Below are positions 52,150-59,803 of a stretch of DNA of 59,803 bases, piece by piece (within the stretch, counting starts at the first letter, position 1; each line of letters begins with the position of its first letter). The stretch covers positions 6,353,447-6,413,249 of the forward strand of contig NZ_JAHTIK010000001.1 of assembly GCF_025655475.1 (NCBI RefSeq). The letters run 5' to 3'. Source of the DNA: Kitasatospora sp. DSM 101779 (GTDB lineage Bacteria; Actinomycetota; Actinomycetes; Streptomycetales; Streptomycetaceae). The notes below the pieces were generated by a model. The model worked only from the letters and a program-made list of their open reading frames with translations, had not been told where the DNA came from and ran no database searches. A program made the position numbers and the translations under genes.

Positions 52150-52614
52150 ATGGACGAACCCCGTTGGCTGAACGAGAACGAGATGGCCGCCTGGCGGGGC
52201 TTCGTCGCCGCCAGCAACCTCGTCGCCCGCCACCTCGAGCGCCAGCTCAAGGAGGACGCCGGCCTCTCCCACACCCAGTACGAGATCCTCGTCCAGCTCT
52301 CCGCCGCCCCCGACGGCTCGCTGCGGATGACCGACCTCGCCGACCGCCTCCTCACCTCCAAGAGCGGCCTCACCTACCAGGTCGGCCAGCTCGAACGCGG
52401 CGGCCTGGTCTCCCGGCGCTCCTGCCCCAGCGACGTCCGCGGCGTCTTCGCCGAGATCACCGACCAGGGCTGGGAGGCGCTGCGCGCCGCCGCCCCCGGC
52501 CACGTCGCCGCCGTGCGCGAGGCGCTCATCGACGTCCTCACCCCCGCCCAGCTCGCCGCCCTCGCCGACAGCCTCGGCACCGTCGCCGCCCGGCTGCGCC
52601 CCCGCACCGACTGA
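52150..52614 (+). CDS. MarR-family transcriptional regulator
   Basis: A 154-residue winged-helix repressor. The recognition region is LRMTDLADRLLTSKSGLTYQVGQLERGGLVSRRSCPSDVRGVFAEIT (read across 59-105), with the DxRG wing motif as DVRG. Dimerisation helices are at both ends. A leaderless ATG is likely: TACGAT ends 6 nt before it. It is divergent from the DODA dioxygenase gene and probably represses both genes through the TTCAAATTTGAA-type sites between them; a phenolic compound would be the typical inducer of this family. Confidence 0.93.
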   Translation: MDEPRWLNENEMAAWRGFVAASNLVARHLERQLKEDAGLSHTQYEILVQLSAAPDGSLRMTDLADRLLTSKSGLTYQVGQLERGGLVSRRSCPSDVRGVFAEITDQGWEALRAAAPGHVAAVREALIDVLTPAQLAALADSLGTVAARLRPRTD

Positions 52615-52917
52615 CCGCCACCGCACCGGCTGACCGCCCGGGCCCCGGATCGGCGGCCCCTCGCGCCGGCGGCGGCCCGCGAGCGCGGGGCCCGGCCCGG
52701 GGCGGGACCCGGATCGGGACCTGGATCGCGGGAGGGGGAGGGAGCGCAGAGCACGGCGGCGCGGAGGTCGAGCCGGTCCTGCAGGTCGGTGAGGCTGCGG
52801 GCGGTGAGCTCCTCGACCCGGCGAGCCCATCCCCCGGGGCCCTGCATCCGACAAGGGGGGACGGGCAAGCAACCAGGGGCGCGTGGGGGCACCCCATGGC
52901 GGGCGGCGCGGGCCGGG
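52615..52917. other. About 300 nt without a confident gene
   Basis: GC-rich stretch between marR and the Mop gene. On the minus strand a frame contains RVEELTARSLTDLQDRLDLRAAV, a helix-like sequence that could be a relic or a very small gene, but it has no start site or family that I recognise. Short GGATCG repeats (near 52708-52731) add low complexity. Confidence 0.4.
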
Positions 52918-53340
52918 TCAGGCCGCGTCGAGCGAGACCTCGGTCGACTTGATCAGTGCGATCACGGGCGTACCGGCGGTCAGCCGCAGTTCGTCGGCGG
53001 CGTCCGCGGTGATGGCGGCGGTCAGCTCCACGCCGCCCTCGACCGCGATCCGCACGCCCGCCATGGCCGGTCCCGCCGTGACCTCGGATACCGTGCCGGG
53101 CAGCCGGTTGCGGATGCTCAGGCCGCTGATCGGGCCGGTGGCCAGCGCCACCTCGGTGGCCTTCACCAGGGCGTGGACCGGGCTGCCGGTCTCCAGACCG
53201 AGATCGCGGACGGCCTCGGCGGTGACGGCCGCGGTGAGCTCGCGGCCCCCGGAGATGTCGATCCGGACGGTGGCCATCACCGCGCCGGTGGTGATGCCGG
53301 CGACGGTGCCGGGGATGCGGTTGCGGATGCTCAGACTCAT
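52918..53340 (-). CDS. Di-Mop molybdate-binding protein
   Basis: A 140-residue cytosolic protein made of two tandem Mop (TOBE-type) domains, about 2-66 and 74-137. Each begins SIRNR-x-PGTV and ends with ALVKATEV or ALIKSTEV, so the halves are clear duplicates. Proteins of this shape (molbindins) bind molybdate or tungstate in the cytoplasm for storage or homeostasis. The ATG at 53338-53340 is clear. It follows the propeller gene by 62 nt on the same strand and may be co-transcribed; no molybdate transporter or cofactor gene is in the window. Confidence 0.92.
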   Translation of the reverse strand: MSLSIRNRIPGTVAGITTGAVMATVRIDISGGRELTAAVTAEAVRDLGLETGSPVHALVKATEVALATGPISGLSIRNRLPGTVSEVTAGPAMAGVRIAVEGGVELTAAITADAADELRLTAGTPVIALIKSTEVSLDAA

Positions 53341-53402
53341 GGATGGGCTTCCTGGCCGGGGGCGTCGTTGACGGGGAGGGGCGGCAGGGGACGGGAGGGG
53401 TT

Positions 53403-54491
53403 TCAGCCGAGGGCTGCGGCACGGACGCAGAGGACGTCCGGCAGGTGCGAGGCGAGCAGCGACCAGCGGTCGCCCTCGTCCGCGCTGCCGTAGACCTCGC
53501 CGTTGCGGTTGCCGAAGTACACCCCGGCGGGGTCGGCGTCGTCGGTGCACAGGGCGTCGCGCAGCACCACGCCGTAGTGGGGTTCGTCCGGGAGCCCGGC
53601 CGAGAGTGGCTGCCAGGTCCCGCCGGCGTCGCGGGTGCGGAAGACCCGGCACCGGTTGTCGACGGGCAGCCGGGAGTAGTCCGCGTTGAGCGGGAAGAGG
53701 TAGGCGGTGCCGGCGGTGCGCGGGTGGGTGGCCAGGCCGAAGCCGAAGACCGCGGGCAGGTCGCCGCCGATGTCCGTCCAGTTGCCGCCGTTGTCCTCGC
53801 TGCGGTAGACGCCGCCGTGGTTCTGCAGGTAGAGCCGGTCCGGCTCGCCGGCGTCCCGGGCGACCTTGTGCACGCACTGCCCGAACTCCGGGTAGTGGTC
53901 GGGCAGGAACTCGGCGCGGATGCCGGTGTTGGACGGGGACCAGCTCGCCCCGCCGTCCTTCGTCCGGTAGACGCCGCCGGTGGAGACGGCGACGGTCACG
54001 GCCTGGGCGTCCCGCGGGTCGGTGAGGACGGTGTGCATGCCCTGGCCGCCGAACCCGGCGTTCCACTCGGTGCGCTGCGGGTGGTCCCACAGGGCGCGGA
54101 CGAGCTCGAAGGTCTCGCCGCGGTCGGTGGAGCGGAACAGCGCGGCGGGCTGCGTCCCCGCGTACACCACGTCGGGCGCCTCCTCGCCGGCCGGCTGCAG
54201 CTGCCAGACCCGCTCCAGCGAGGTGCCGGTGTCCTCGGGGAAGCGCACCGCGGGCCTGGTCGGCTCCTGCCAGGTCGCGCCGAGGTCGTCGGACCACCAG
54301 ACGGACGGGCCCCAGTGGCTGGAGTCCGCACCCGCCAGCAGCCGCACCCGGCCGCCGCGCCGGTCGACGGCGACCGAGTAGACGGCGTTCATCGCGAAGT
54401 GGGGCCCGGTGAACTCCCACTTCTCGCGGTCGGAACTGCGGCCCAGGAACAGGCCCTTCTGCGTTCCGACGGCCAACAGCACCTCGGTCAT
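53403..54491 (-). CDS. Asp-box (BNR-like) beta-propeller protein
   Basis: A 362-residue protein, predicted cytosolic since no signal peptide precedes MTEVLLAVGTQKGLF. At least six Asp boxes of the S-x-D-x-G-x-T-W kind are seen (SDDLGATW at 67-74, then STDRGETF, TKDGGASW, SEDNGGNW, TRDAGGTW and SADEGDRW), building a six- or seven-bladed propeller as in sialidase and exo-glycosidase-like or photosystem-assembly (Ycf48) folds. Catalytic sialidase residues are not evident. Its role is unknown. The ATG at 54489-54491 has GGGTGG 5 nt upstream. It precedes the di-Mop gene. Confidence 0.85.
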   Translation of the reverse strand: MTEVLLAVGTQKGLFLGRSSDREKWEFTGPHFAMNAVYSVAVDRRGGRVRLLAGADSSHWGPSVWWSDDLGATWQEPTRPAVRFPEDTGTSLERVWQLQPAGEEAPDVVYAGTQPAALFRSTDRGETFELVRALWDHPQRTEWNAGFGGQGMHTVLTDPRDAQAVTVAVSTGGVYRTKDGGASWSPSNTGIRAEFLPDHYPEFGQCVHKVARDAGEPDRLYLQNHGGVYRSEDNGGNWTDIGGDLPAVFGFGLATHPRTAGTAYLFPLNADYSRLPVDNRCRVFRTRDAGGTWQPLSAGLPDEPHYGVVLRDALCTDDADPAGVYFGNRNGEVYGSADEGDRWSLLASHLPDVLCVRAAALG

Positions 54492-54614
54492 GTGCACCAC
54501 CCGGTGTACGGTCGCGGCCCCCGCGCCAGTCTCCTCCGCGCCCGGCACCCGTGCACGTCACCGCGCCGGTGCCGCGGTCCGGGGCCGCACCCGGCGCCCG
54601 GACGGCCGCCCCGG

Positions 54615-56027
54615 TCACCTCCCGTCGCGCCAGGCCTCCAGTAGTCGCAGCCAGACCTCGCTGACCGTCGGATACGCCGGCACCGCGTGCCAGAGCCGGG
54701 CGATCGGCACCTCGCCGACCACCGCGACCGTCGCCGCGTGCAGCAGTTCGGCGACACCCGGCCCGACGAAGGTCGCGCCGACCAGCACCTCCCGGTCGAG
54801 GTCGACCACGATGCGGGCCCGGCCGGTGTACCCGTCGGCGTACAGCCTGGCCCCGGCCACCGCGCCGAGGTCGTGGTCGACGGCCCGGACCCGCAGCCCG
54901 GCCTGCTCGGCCGCGGCCAGGGTCAGCCCGACGGACGCGGCCTCCGGTTCGGTGAAGACCACCTGGGGCGCCCCGGCGGTGTCCGCGGTGGCGCTGTGCG
55001 CACCCCAGCGGCCGCCGTCGATCCGTTCCCCGCGGGCCCGGGCCGCGATCGCCGCCCCGGCGATCCGCGCCTGGTACTTGCCCTGGTGGGTCAGCAGCGC
55101 CCGGTGGTTGAGGTCGCCCGCCGCGTAGAGCCAGCCGCCGGCCACCCCGGTCACCGCGCAGCTGTCGTCGACCTCGGGCCAGGAGCCGGGCGTCAGCCCG
55201 ACGCTCTCCAGGCCCAGTTCGGCGGTGTTGGGCCGGCGGCCGGTGGCGAACAGCACCTCGTCCGCCACCACGGTGGAGCCGTCCGCGAGCTCGATCCGCA
55301 CCTCGTCGTCCCGGTGCACCCCGGTGACCTTCGCCTGCCGGACCTCGACGCCCGCTGCGGACAGCCCGTCCGCGACCAGCTCCCCGGCGAACGGCTCCAT
55401 CCGGCCGAGCAGCGGCCCGCGGGCCAGCAGCACGACCTCGCTGCCCAGCGACCGCCAGGCGGCGGCCATCTCGACCGCGACCACGCCGCCGCCGACCACC
55501 GCGAGCCGCGCCGGCACCTCCTGGGCCGAGGTGGCCTCCCGGCTGGTCCACGGCCGCACCTCGGCCAGCCCCGGCAGGTCCGGCAGTGCGGGCAGGCTGC
55601 CGGTGGACAGCACCACCGCGTGGCGTGCCGTCAGCACCCGCCCGCCGTCGACCTGCACGGTCCGCTCGCCGACCAGCCGGCCGTGGCCGCGGACCAGTTC
55701 GATGCCGACCCCCTCCAGCCACGCCACCTGGCCGTCGTCCTTCCAGTGCTCGGTGAAGGCGTCCCGGCGGGCCAGCACCGCGGCGGCGTCCAGCCCCCCG
55801 CCGACGGACACCCCGGCCACCGCCCGGGCGTGCGCGGCCGCCGCCCCCGGGCGCAGCAGCGCCTTGCTGGGCATGCACGCGTAGTACGAGCACTCGCCGC
55901 CGACCAGACCGCCCTCCACCACGGCCGTCCGCAGCCCGGCCGCAGCCGTCCGGTCGGCCACGTTCTCCCCGGTGGAGCCCCCGCCGACCACCACCACGTC
56001 GTACTCGTCCGCCGTCGTCACCTGCAC
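54615..56027 (-). CDS. Flavin disulfide oxidoreductase (class I) with atypical active site
   Basis: A 470-residue FAD/NAD(P)-dependent enzyme related to dihydrolipoamide dehydrogenase and mercuric reductase. The FAD site is VVVGGGSTGENVA, and NAD(P) is bound near LAVVGGGVVAVEMA. The redox disulfide is C46 and C51 in GGECSYYACMPSK, the usual GCxP signature changed to ACMP with bulky residues between. The C-terminal HPTxSE motif has tyrosine for histidine (Y452-P-T-V-S-E457). This departs from lipoamide dehydrogenases and glutathione reductases and suggests altered substrate or chemistry. The start is GTG 56025-56027 or GTG 56019-56021, which is better spaced to GAGGGG. Confidence 0.9.
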   Translation of the reverse strand: MQVTTADEYDVVVVGGGSTGENVADRTAAAGLRTAVVEGGLVGGECSYYACMPSKALLRPGAAAAHARAVAGVSVGGGLDAAAVLARRDAFTEHWKDDGQVAWLEGVGIELVRGHGRLVGERTVQVDGGRVLTARHAVVLSTGSLPALPDLPGLAEVRPWTSREATSAQEVPARLAVVGGGVVAVEMAAAWRSLGSEVVLLARGPLLGRMEPFAGELVADGLSAAGVEVRQAKVTGVHRDDEVRIELADGSTVVADEVLFATGRRPNTAELGLESVGLTPGSWPEVDDSCAVTGVAGGWLYAAGDLNHRALLTHQGKYQARIAGAAIAARARGERIDGGRWGAHSATADTAGAPQVVFTEPEAASVGLTLAAAEQAGLRVRAVDHDLGAVAGARLYADGYTGRARIVVDLDREVLVGATFVGPGVAELLHAATVAVVGEVPIARLWHAVPAYPTVSEVWLRLLEAWRDGR

Positions 56028-56130
56028 CCCTCGCTCTCACCCGCCACCGTCGGCACCGCCCGACCCATCCTGCCCCCTCCCCGCCCGACCGTCCGGTACC
56101 AACGCGAGCCGGGTGCCCCGGGGGCACGGC

Positions 56131-56178
56131 GACCCGGACCGCCCGGTGCTCGAGGTCGACCACCGGGCGGCCCGGGTC
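56131..56178 (-). terminator. Strong terminator after the APC permease gene
   Basis: Arms CCGCCCGGTG (56139-56148) and CACCGGGCGG (56161-56170) extend by GACCCGG/CCGGGTC past one mismatch, a 17-bp stem with a 12-nt loop, 25 nt beyond the permease stop codon. Confidence 0.8.
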
Positions 56179-56202
56179 GGGCGAGACTCGTCGGGCAGCG
56201 GC

Positions 56203-57744
56203 TCAGAGCACCGCCGGTCCCAGCTCCCCCCGCTCCGGCGGCCCGTCCGCCGCAGGCTCCCGCATCAGTCGCTGCGGCCGCCGCACCACCAGGTACCCGA
56301 GCCCGGCGAGGGTCACCACGCCCGTCCCGAGGACGGCCGCCCACACCTGGTACCAGGGGGCGCCGGGCGGTGCGAGCAGCGTCCGCGGCCAGCAGATGTT
56401 GACCACCTCCAGGCCCGTCCACAGCACCGCGAGCACGTTGAGCGGGGTGCCCCAGCGCCCGTACGAGACCTCGCCGGCCGGCCGCCAGGTGCCCCGCAGC
56501 CGGGCGACCAGCGCCACCACCGTGAGCAGGAAGAACGGCAGGAAGGTCGCGGCGGTGCCGAAGGCGATCAGCGAGCCGATCGCCGTCGACTCCAGGCCGA
56601 GCGGCAGCGCCGCGGCGCTGACCAGGGTGGCCGCGACCAGGCCGCCGATCGGCGCCTGGTGCCGGTTGACCTTCCGGACCCGGGCCGAGAACGGGAAGAC
56701 GCCGTCGCGGGCCAGCGAGTACAGCCCGCGGGCGGCGCCGCCCTGCGAGGCCATCAGACAGGCGGTGAAGCTGACCAGCACCACCACCACGAAGGGCTTG
56801 GCCGACCAGTCGCCGAAGCCGGCGGTGACCGCGGTGGTGACCGGGTCGAGGTCGGTGCCGGCGACGACGGCGGCCGGGTCGGGATGGGCCAGCGGCACGG
56901 CGACGGCGTTGAGGATCACCACCAGGCCCACCCCCAGCAGCGACCAGCGCATCGCCCGCGGCACCTGCCGGGCGGCGTCCCTGGTCTCCTCCGCGGTGGA
57001 GACGCAGGCGTCGAAACCGATGAACGCCCAGCCGCCGACGGCGACCACCGCGAGGAAGGACATCAGCGTGCCGGTGCCGGTGGCCGCCGGCGCGCCCAGG
57101 GTGTCGGTGAGCAGGCCGAGCCCGTGCTTGCGGAAGAACAGCAGCAGGGCGAGGCCGACCAGGACCGAGGCGATCGCCTCCGCGGCGATGCCCAGTGAGA
57201 CGAACCGCCGCAGCAGGCCGATCCCGTACGCGTTGACCAGGGTGCAGCAGAGCATGAAGCCGAGCGCGGTCAGCACGAGTTGCGCGGGCGTGGGGGTGGC
57301 GCCGAACAGCGCGAAGAACCAGGGCGCGGCGAGGTAGGCGACGGTGGTGTTGGCGAACATCACCGCGAACTGCCAGAGCCAGCCGGTCAGCCAGGCGAAG
57401 GTGGGCCCGGCCAGCCGGCGGCTCCACTGGTAGGCGCCGCCGGCCAGCGGCCACTGCGAGGCGAGCTCCGAGTACACGCAGACCACCAGCAGCTGGCCGA
57501 GCAGGCAGACCGGCAGGGCCCACACCCAGGCGCCGCCGGCCACGCCCATGCCGACCTGCGCCACGGCGTAGAGGCCGACGACCGGCGAGACCACGGCGAA
57601 GCCCATGGAGATGTTGCCGAGTACGCCGAGGCTGCGCCGCAGTTCCTGCCGGTAGCCGAGGGCGGCCAGCCGGTCCGCGTCCGCGGGGCCGGCCGGCCGG
57701 TCCGTTCCGGAGGGGCTGTGCGCCTGTGGGGGAGTGGTCGTCAT
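56203..57744 (-). CDS. APC-superfamily amino acid/polyamine permease
   Basis: A 513-residue integral membrane transporter with about 12 transmembrane segments. The GNISMGFAVVSPVVGLYAV region (first helix with the broken GxG-like motif), SELASQWPLAGGAYQW and SQGGAARGLYSLARDGVFP are typical of the APC family, close to the amino acid permease group with 4-aminobutyrate or choline-like substrates. The substrate is unresolved. The ATG is at 57742-57744. It is divergent from a TetR gene, with a palindromic operator 29-45 nt upstream of its start. Confidence 0.92.
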   Translation of the reverse strand: MTTTPPQAHSPSGTDRPAGPADADRLAALGYRQELRRSLGVLGNISMGFAVVSPVVGLYAVAQVGMGVAGGAWVWALPVCLLGQLLVVCVYSELASQWPLAGGAYQWSRRLAGPTFAWLTGWLWQFAVMFANTTVAYLAAPWFFALFGATPTPAQLVLTALGFMLCCTLVNAYGIGLLRRFVSLGIAAEAIASVLVGLALLLFFRKHGLGLLTDTLGAPAATGTGTLMSFLAVVAVGGWAFIGFDACVSTAEETRDAARQVPRAMRWSLLGVGLVVILNAVAVPLAHPDPAAVVAGTDLDPVTTAVTAGFGDWSAKPFVVVVLVSFTACLMASQGGAARGLYSLARDGVFPFSARVRKVNRHQAPIGGLVAATLVSAAALPLGLESTAIGSLIAFGTAATFLPFFLLTVVALVARLRGTWRPAGEVSYGRWGTPLNVLAVLWTGLEVVNICWPRTLLAPPGAPWYQVWAAVLGTGVVTLAGLGYLVVRRPQRLMREPAADGPPERGELGPAVL

Positions 57745-57772
57745 GCGGTCCGCCTTGCCGTCGCGATCCGAA

Positions 57773-57789
57773 AACTAACTTAGTTAGTT
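57773..57789. promoter_or_regulatory. TetR operator between the permease and tetR genes
   Basis: Inverted repeat AACTAAC-TTA-GTTAGTT, seven-base arms around a 3-bp spacer, unusually AT-rich here. It lies closer to the permease start, so the permease is the likely main target. Confidence 0.75.
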
Positions 57790-57885
57790 ATGGACCGTAG
57801 CCCCGACCGGGCGGTAACGGAAGGGGCCGACACCAGGCTGTAACGTGGCCGGTCGACCGGTACGCACGAACAGGGGACGGGACAC

Positions 57886-58509
57886 GTGGGGCGACCGAGC
57901 AGGCCGATGCTCAGCAGGCAGGCCATCGCCGAGGCCGCCCTGGACGTGGTCGACACCGCCGGCCCCGACGGCCTCACCATGCGCGCCCTCGCCGACCGCC
58001 TCGGCGTGAAGGCCGCCTCGCTGTACAACCACGTCTCCGGCAAGGACGACCTGCTGGACGACCTCGCGGCCCTCGTCAACGCCGAGATCGACCTCGCCCC
58101 GCTCGACGACCCCGACTGGCGCCGCGGCCTCGCCCGCTACGCCCACGGCTACCGGGCCGTCTTCCTGCGCCACCCCAACACCATCGCGCTGCTCGCCCGC
58201 CGCCGGGTCGAGGCCGACCGGCAGCTGCTCACCTACGACGCCCTGCTCGCCGCCCTCGGCCGGGCCGGCCTCGACCCGGCGGACGCCGCCGAGGCCGCCG
58301 CCGCCCTCGACTACCTGGTGCTCGGCTCCGCCCTGGAGACCTTCACCGCCGGCTTCACCCGCGGCGCCGCCGAGTACCGCCCCCGCCACCCGGCCCTCGC
58401 CGGAGCCCTGGAGGCCTCCGCCGCCCGCGGCCCCGGCCTCGACGACCGCGGCTTCGACCTCGCCCTGCGCCTGCTCCTGGACGGCCTCGCCGCCCGCACC
58501 GCGCCCTGA
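57886..58509 (+). CDS. TetR-family repressor
   Basis: A 207-residue regulator with the N-terminal TetR helix-turn-helix (AIAEAALDVVDTAGPDGLTMRALADRLGVKAASLYNHVSGKDDLL) and a C-terminal ligand-binding domain of the TetR_C-like group. The GTG start has GGGACGGGA upstream. It probably represses the divergent permease gene, and perhaps itself, through the AACTAAC operator. The inducer may be the permease substrate. Confidence 0.93.
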   Translation: MGRPSRPMLSRQAIAEAALDVVDTAGPDGLTMRALADRLGVKAASLYNHVSGKDDLLDDLAALVNAEIDLAPLDDPDWRRGLARYAHGYRAVFLRHPNTIALLARRRVEADRQLLTYDALLAALGRAGLDPADAAEAAAALDYLVLGSALETFTAGFTRGAAEYRPRHPALAGALEASAARGPGLDDRGFDLALRLLLDGLAARTAP

Positions 58510-58537
58510 ACACGGCCCCTCGACGGACCTCGAAAAA

Positions 58538-58578
58538 CGGCTGCGCCCCCGGGACCACGAGGTCCGGGGGCGCAGCCG
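58538..58578 (-). terminator. Rho-independent terminator of the thioredoxin gene
   Basis: An 18-bp stem with one bulge (CGGCTGCG pairs with CGCAGCCG, then CCCCC/GGGGG and GGACC/GGTCC) and an ACGA loop. On the minus strand TTTTT follows the stem, a clear intrinsic terminator. It may also stop transcription from tetR. Confidence 0.9.
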
Positions 58579-58598
58579 CTGTTCGTGGGGAAGGGCGC

Positions 58599-58994
58599 TC
58601 AGCCCTGCGCGGCGGCCTCCGCCTCCGCACGGGCCTTCGCGACCTTGGCGTGCACCTCGGTCATGTCCAGCTGCCGGGCCTGGCCGATCAGGTCCTCCAA
58701 CGCGGGCTCGGGCAGCGCGCCCGGCTGCGCGAACACCAGCACACCCTCGCGGATGATCGCCAGCGTGGGGATCGACTGCACGTCGAACGCCGCCGCGAGC
58801 TCCTGCTGCGCCTCGGTGTCGACCTTGGCGAAGACGAGGTCCGGGTGCCGCTCGGAGGCCTTCTCGAAGACCGGCCCGAACATCCGGCACGGACCGCACC
58901 AGGCCGCCCAGAAGTCGATCAGCACGAAGTCCTTGCCGTCCGCGCCGGGAACGATCTCGTCGAAGTTCGCCGTGGTCAGTTCGACCGTGCTCAT
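58599..58994 (-). CDS. trxA: Thioredoxin
   Basis: A 131-residue cytosolic thioredoxin. The redox motif W32-C33-G34-P35-C36 lies after a typical FVLIDFWA strand, and the cis-Pro is in SIPTLAI. The C-terminal helix is extended by about 20 residues compared with E. coli thioredoxin. It reduces disulfides with electrons from thioredoxin reductase. The ATG is preceded by AGGTAGGA. A SigR-type promoter upstream fits induction by disulfide stress. A paralog symbol is not certain; a streptomycete may hold several trx genes. Confidence 0.95.
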   Translation of the reverse strand: MSTVELTTANFDEIVPGADGKDFVLIDFWAAWCGPCRMFGPVFEKASERHPDLVFAKVDTEAQQELAAAFDVQSIPTLAIIREGVLVFAQPGALPEPALEDLIGQARQLDMTEVHAKVAKARAEAEAAAQG

Positions 58995-59033
58995 GGTGTC
59001 CTACCTGCCCTTCGGGAGTGGTCCGGTGGCGTC

Positions 59034-59059
59034 AACCCCGCCCGGCTCCGAGGTATTCC
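59034..59059 (-). promoter_or_regulatory. SigR-type promoter of the thioredoxin gene
   Basis: On the minus strand GGAAT (59055-59059), exactly 18 nt, then GTT (59034-59036): the Streptomyces SigR (thiol-stress sigma) consensus GGAAT-N18-GTT. Start of transcription would be about 30 nt before the ATG. Confidence 0.8.
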
Positions 59060-59172
59060 AAAAAAAGTTTCGCGAGGCGTTGAGTCGATCCGGCGCCGCG
59101 CCCGTACTCCTCGGTGTGGGCGCGGGGAGAGCGCCCGACGAAACCTGACTCACACCGTGGGGGAAAACAGCC

Positions 59173-59745
59173 ATGTCCGACTTCCGCCGTACCGCCCTGC
59201 TCGCCGCCTCGGCCGCCGCCGCGATCGCCCTGGTCACCGCCTGCGACCCCGGCGGCACCTCCGACAACGCCGGCGGCACCACCGCCCCCGCCGCGAGCGC
59301 CCCCGCCAACCCGTCGGAGCCCTCCTCGGCCGCGCCGACGGCGCCCGCCGGAGACGGTACGGCCCTGCGGACGGCCAGCTCGGCGACGCTCGGCACGATC
59401 GTCACCGACGGCAGCGGCTACACGCTGTACCGCTTCGACAAGGACACCGCCAAGCCGCCGGTGTCCAACTGCAACGGCCAGTGCGCCACCCTCTGGCCGC
59501 CCGTGAAGGCGAGCGACAACCCGCAGCTCAAGGGCGTCGACGCCAAGCTCGTCTCCAGCGTCACCCGCGCCGACGGCAGCAAGCAGCTCACCCTGAACGG
59601 CTGGCCGCTCTACCGCTACGCCTCCGACACCAAGCCCGGCGACACCAAGGGCCAGGGCGTCGGCGGCACCTGGTGGGCCGTCACCCCGAGCGGTGGCAAG
59701 GCCGCCGCCGCGGCCTCGCCCGCCACCGGCGGCTACGGCTACTGA
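59173..59745 (+). CDS. Secreted-repeat lipoprotein
   Basis: A 190-residue lipoprotein. The signal peptide ends in the lipobox LVTAC, so Cys24 should carry the lipid. After a Thr/Ala/Pro-rich stretch come two secreted-repeat (PF03640-type) units: GYTLYRFDKDT with NCNGQCATLWPP, and GWPLYRYASDT with GTWWAVTP. Function in this family is unknown; members are common outer-surface lipoproteins in actinomycetes. No strong ribosome site precedes the ATG. It is divergent from the thioredoxin gene across 178 nt and closes the window. Confidence 0.9.
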   Translation: MSDFRRTALLAASAAAAIALVTACDPGGTSDNAGGTTAPAASAPANPSEPSSAAPTAPAGDGTALRTASSATLGTIVTDGSGYTLYRFDKDTAKPPVSNCNGQCATLWPPVKASDNPQLKGVDAKLVSSVTRADGSKQLTLNGWPLYRYASDTKPGDTKGQGVGGTWWAVTPSGGKAAAAASPATGGYGY

Positions 59746-59762
59746 TCCGAAGGAGCCGCCGA

Positions 59763-59796
59763 GGGGCCGCCGACACCGGCTCCCGTCGGCGGCCCC
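59763..59796 (+). terminator. Terminator after the lipoprotein gene
   Basis: Perfect 12-bp stem GGGGCCGCCGAC (59763-59774) with GTCGGCGGCCCC (59785-59796) and a 10-nt loop, 17 nt after the stop codon. No clear T run before the window ends. Confidence 0.75.
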
Positions 59797-59803
59797 GCCC
59801 GAC

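Noticed and set aside
52736..52892. Small minus-strand frame with a helix-like segment (RVEELTARSLTDLQDR)
   Set aside because: No ribosome site, family match or clear boundaries; noted only as part of the gene-free stretch.

Overview
The window is chromosomal DNA of very high GC content from a Streptomyces-like actinomycete (Streptomycetaceae; Kitasatospora or Streptomyces is my inference). Signs are near-saturated G/C third codon positions, many GTG starts, a DasR-type dre operator before a secreted chitinase, a SigR-type promoter before a thioredoxin gene, a cysteine leader peptide of the Streptomyces kind, a LexA-controlled imuA'-imuB-dnaE2 cassette, and a class E sortase-type LASTG anchor. 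I recognise about 50 protein genes. I see no rRNA, tRNA, CRISPR array, transposase or prophage gene.

Layout. 0.1-9.98 kb: NUDIX hydrolase, cyclophilin, a zinc-ribbon SDR protein, an SCO6745-type protein, a GH18 chitinase with dre site, an aldo/keto reductase behind a MerR-type promoter, a GNAT, a nitroreductase and a first ABC-F ATPase. 10.0-15.3 kb: a secreted DUF4232 protein, a long leader and a second ABC-F gene, a Pr6Pr membrane protein, a broken GH10 xylanase gene and a DUF1876 protein. 15.35-21.25 kb: a four-gene fatty-acid or branched-acid beta-oxidation operon (AMACR-like racemase, acyl-CoA dehydrogenase, thiolase, FadB-like bifunctional enzyme) with a clear promoter, an operator and a strong terminator. 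21.3-27.9 kb: two GNATs, an ADP-ribosylglycohydrolase, a MerR regulator, a PPOX flavin/F420 protein, a wall-anchored ALF-repeat protein and a GntR/DUF1648 pair. 28.0-37 kb: a 2-oxoglutarate oxygenase behind a cysteine leader peptide, an acyl-CoA synthetase, a bifunctional penicillin-binding protein, a DinB-fold protein, an MpaB-type protein, a membrane PP2C phosphatase and a VOC protein.

37.1-43.1 kb is the translesion mutasome cassette, preceded by two LexA boxes. 43.1-48.8 kb: an aspartate racemase-like protein, DUF1963, a GNAT, an NCS1 permease with an unusual cysteine-rich tail, a TIGR03084 protein and a GAF-LuxR regulator. 48.9-59.8 kb: a second acyl-CoA synthetase with a perfect 20-bp palindrome in its promoter, an NAD(P)-binding protein, a divergent DODA dioxygenase/MarR pair with AT-rich operators, a di-Mop molybdate-binding protein, an Asp-box beta-propeller, an atypical flavin disulfide oxidoreductase, a divergent APC permease/TetR pair with operator, thioredoxin and a secreted-repeat lipoprotein.

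The genes form small local units rather than one large cluster. Typical units are a divergent regulator-target pair, a short operon, or a single leaderless gene with its -10 hexamer about 6-8 nt before the start codon. The most distinctive points are the cysteine leader before an oxygenase not obviously tied to sulfur, the twin LexA boxes at the mutasome, the Cys-rich NCS1 permease, the SDR protein lacking the usual Tyr, and a possible translational attenuator before the second ABC-F gene.
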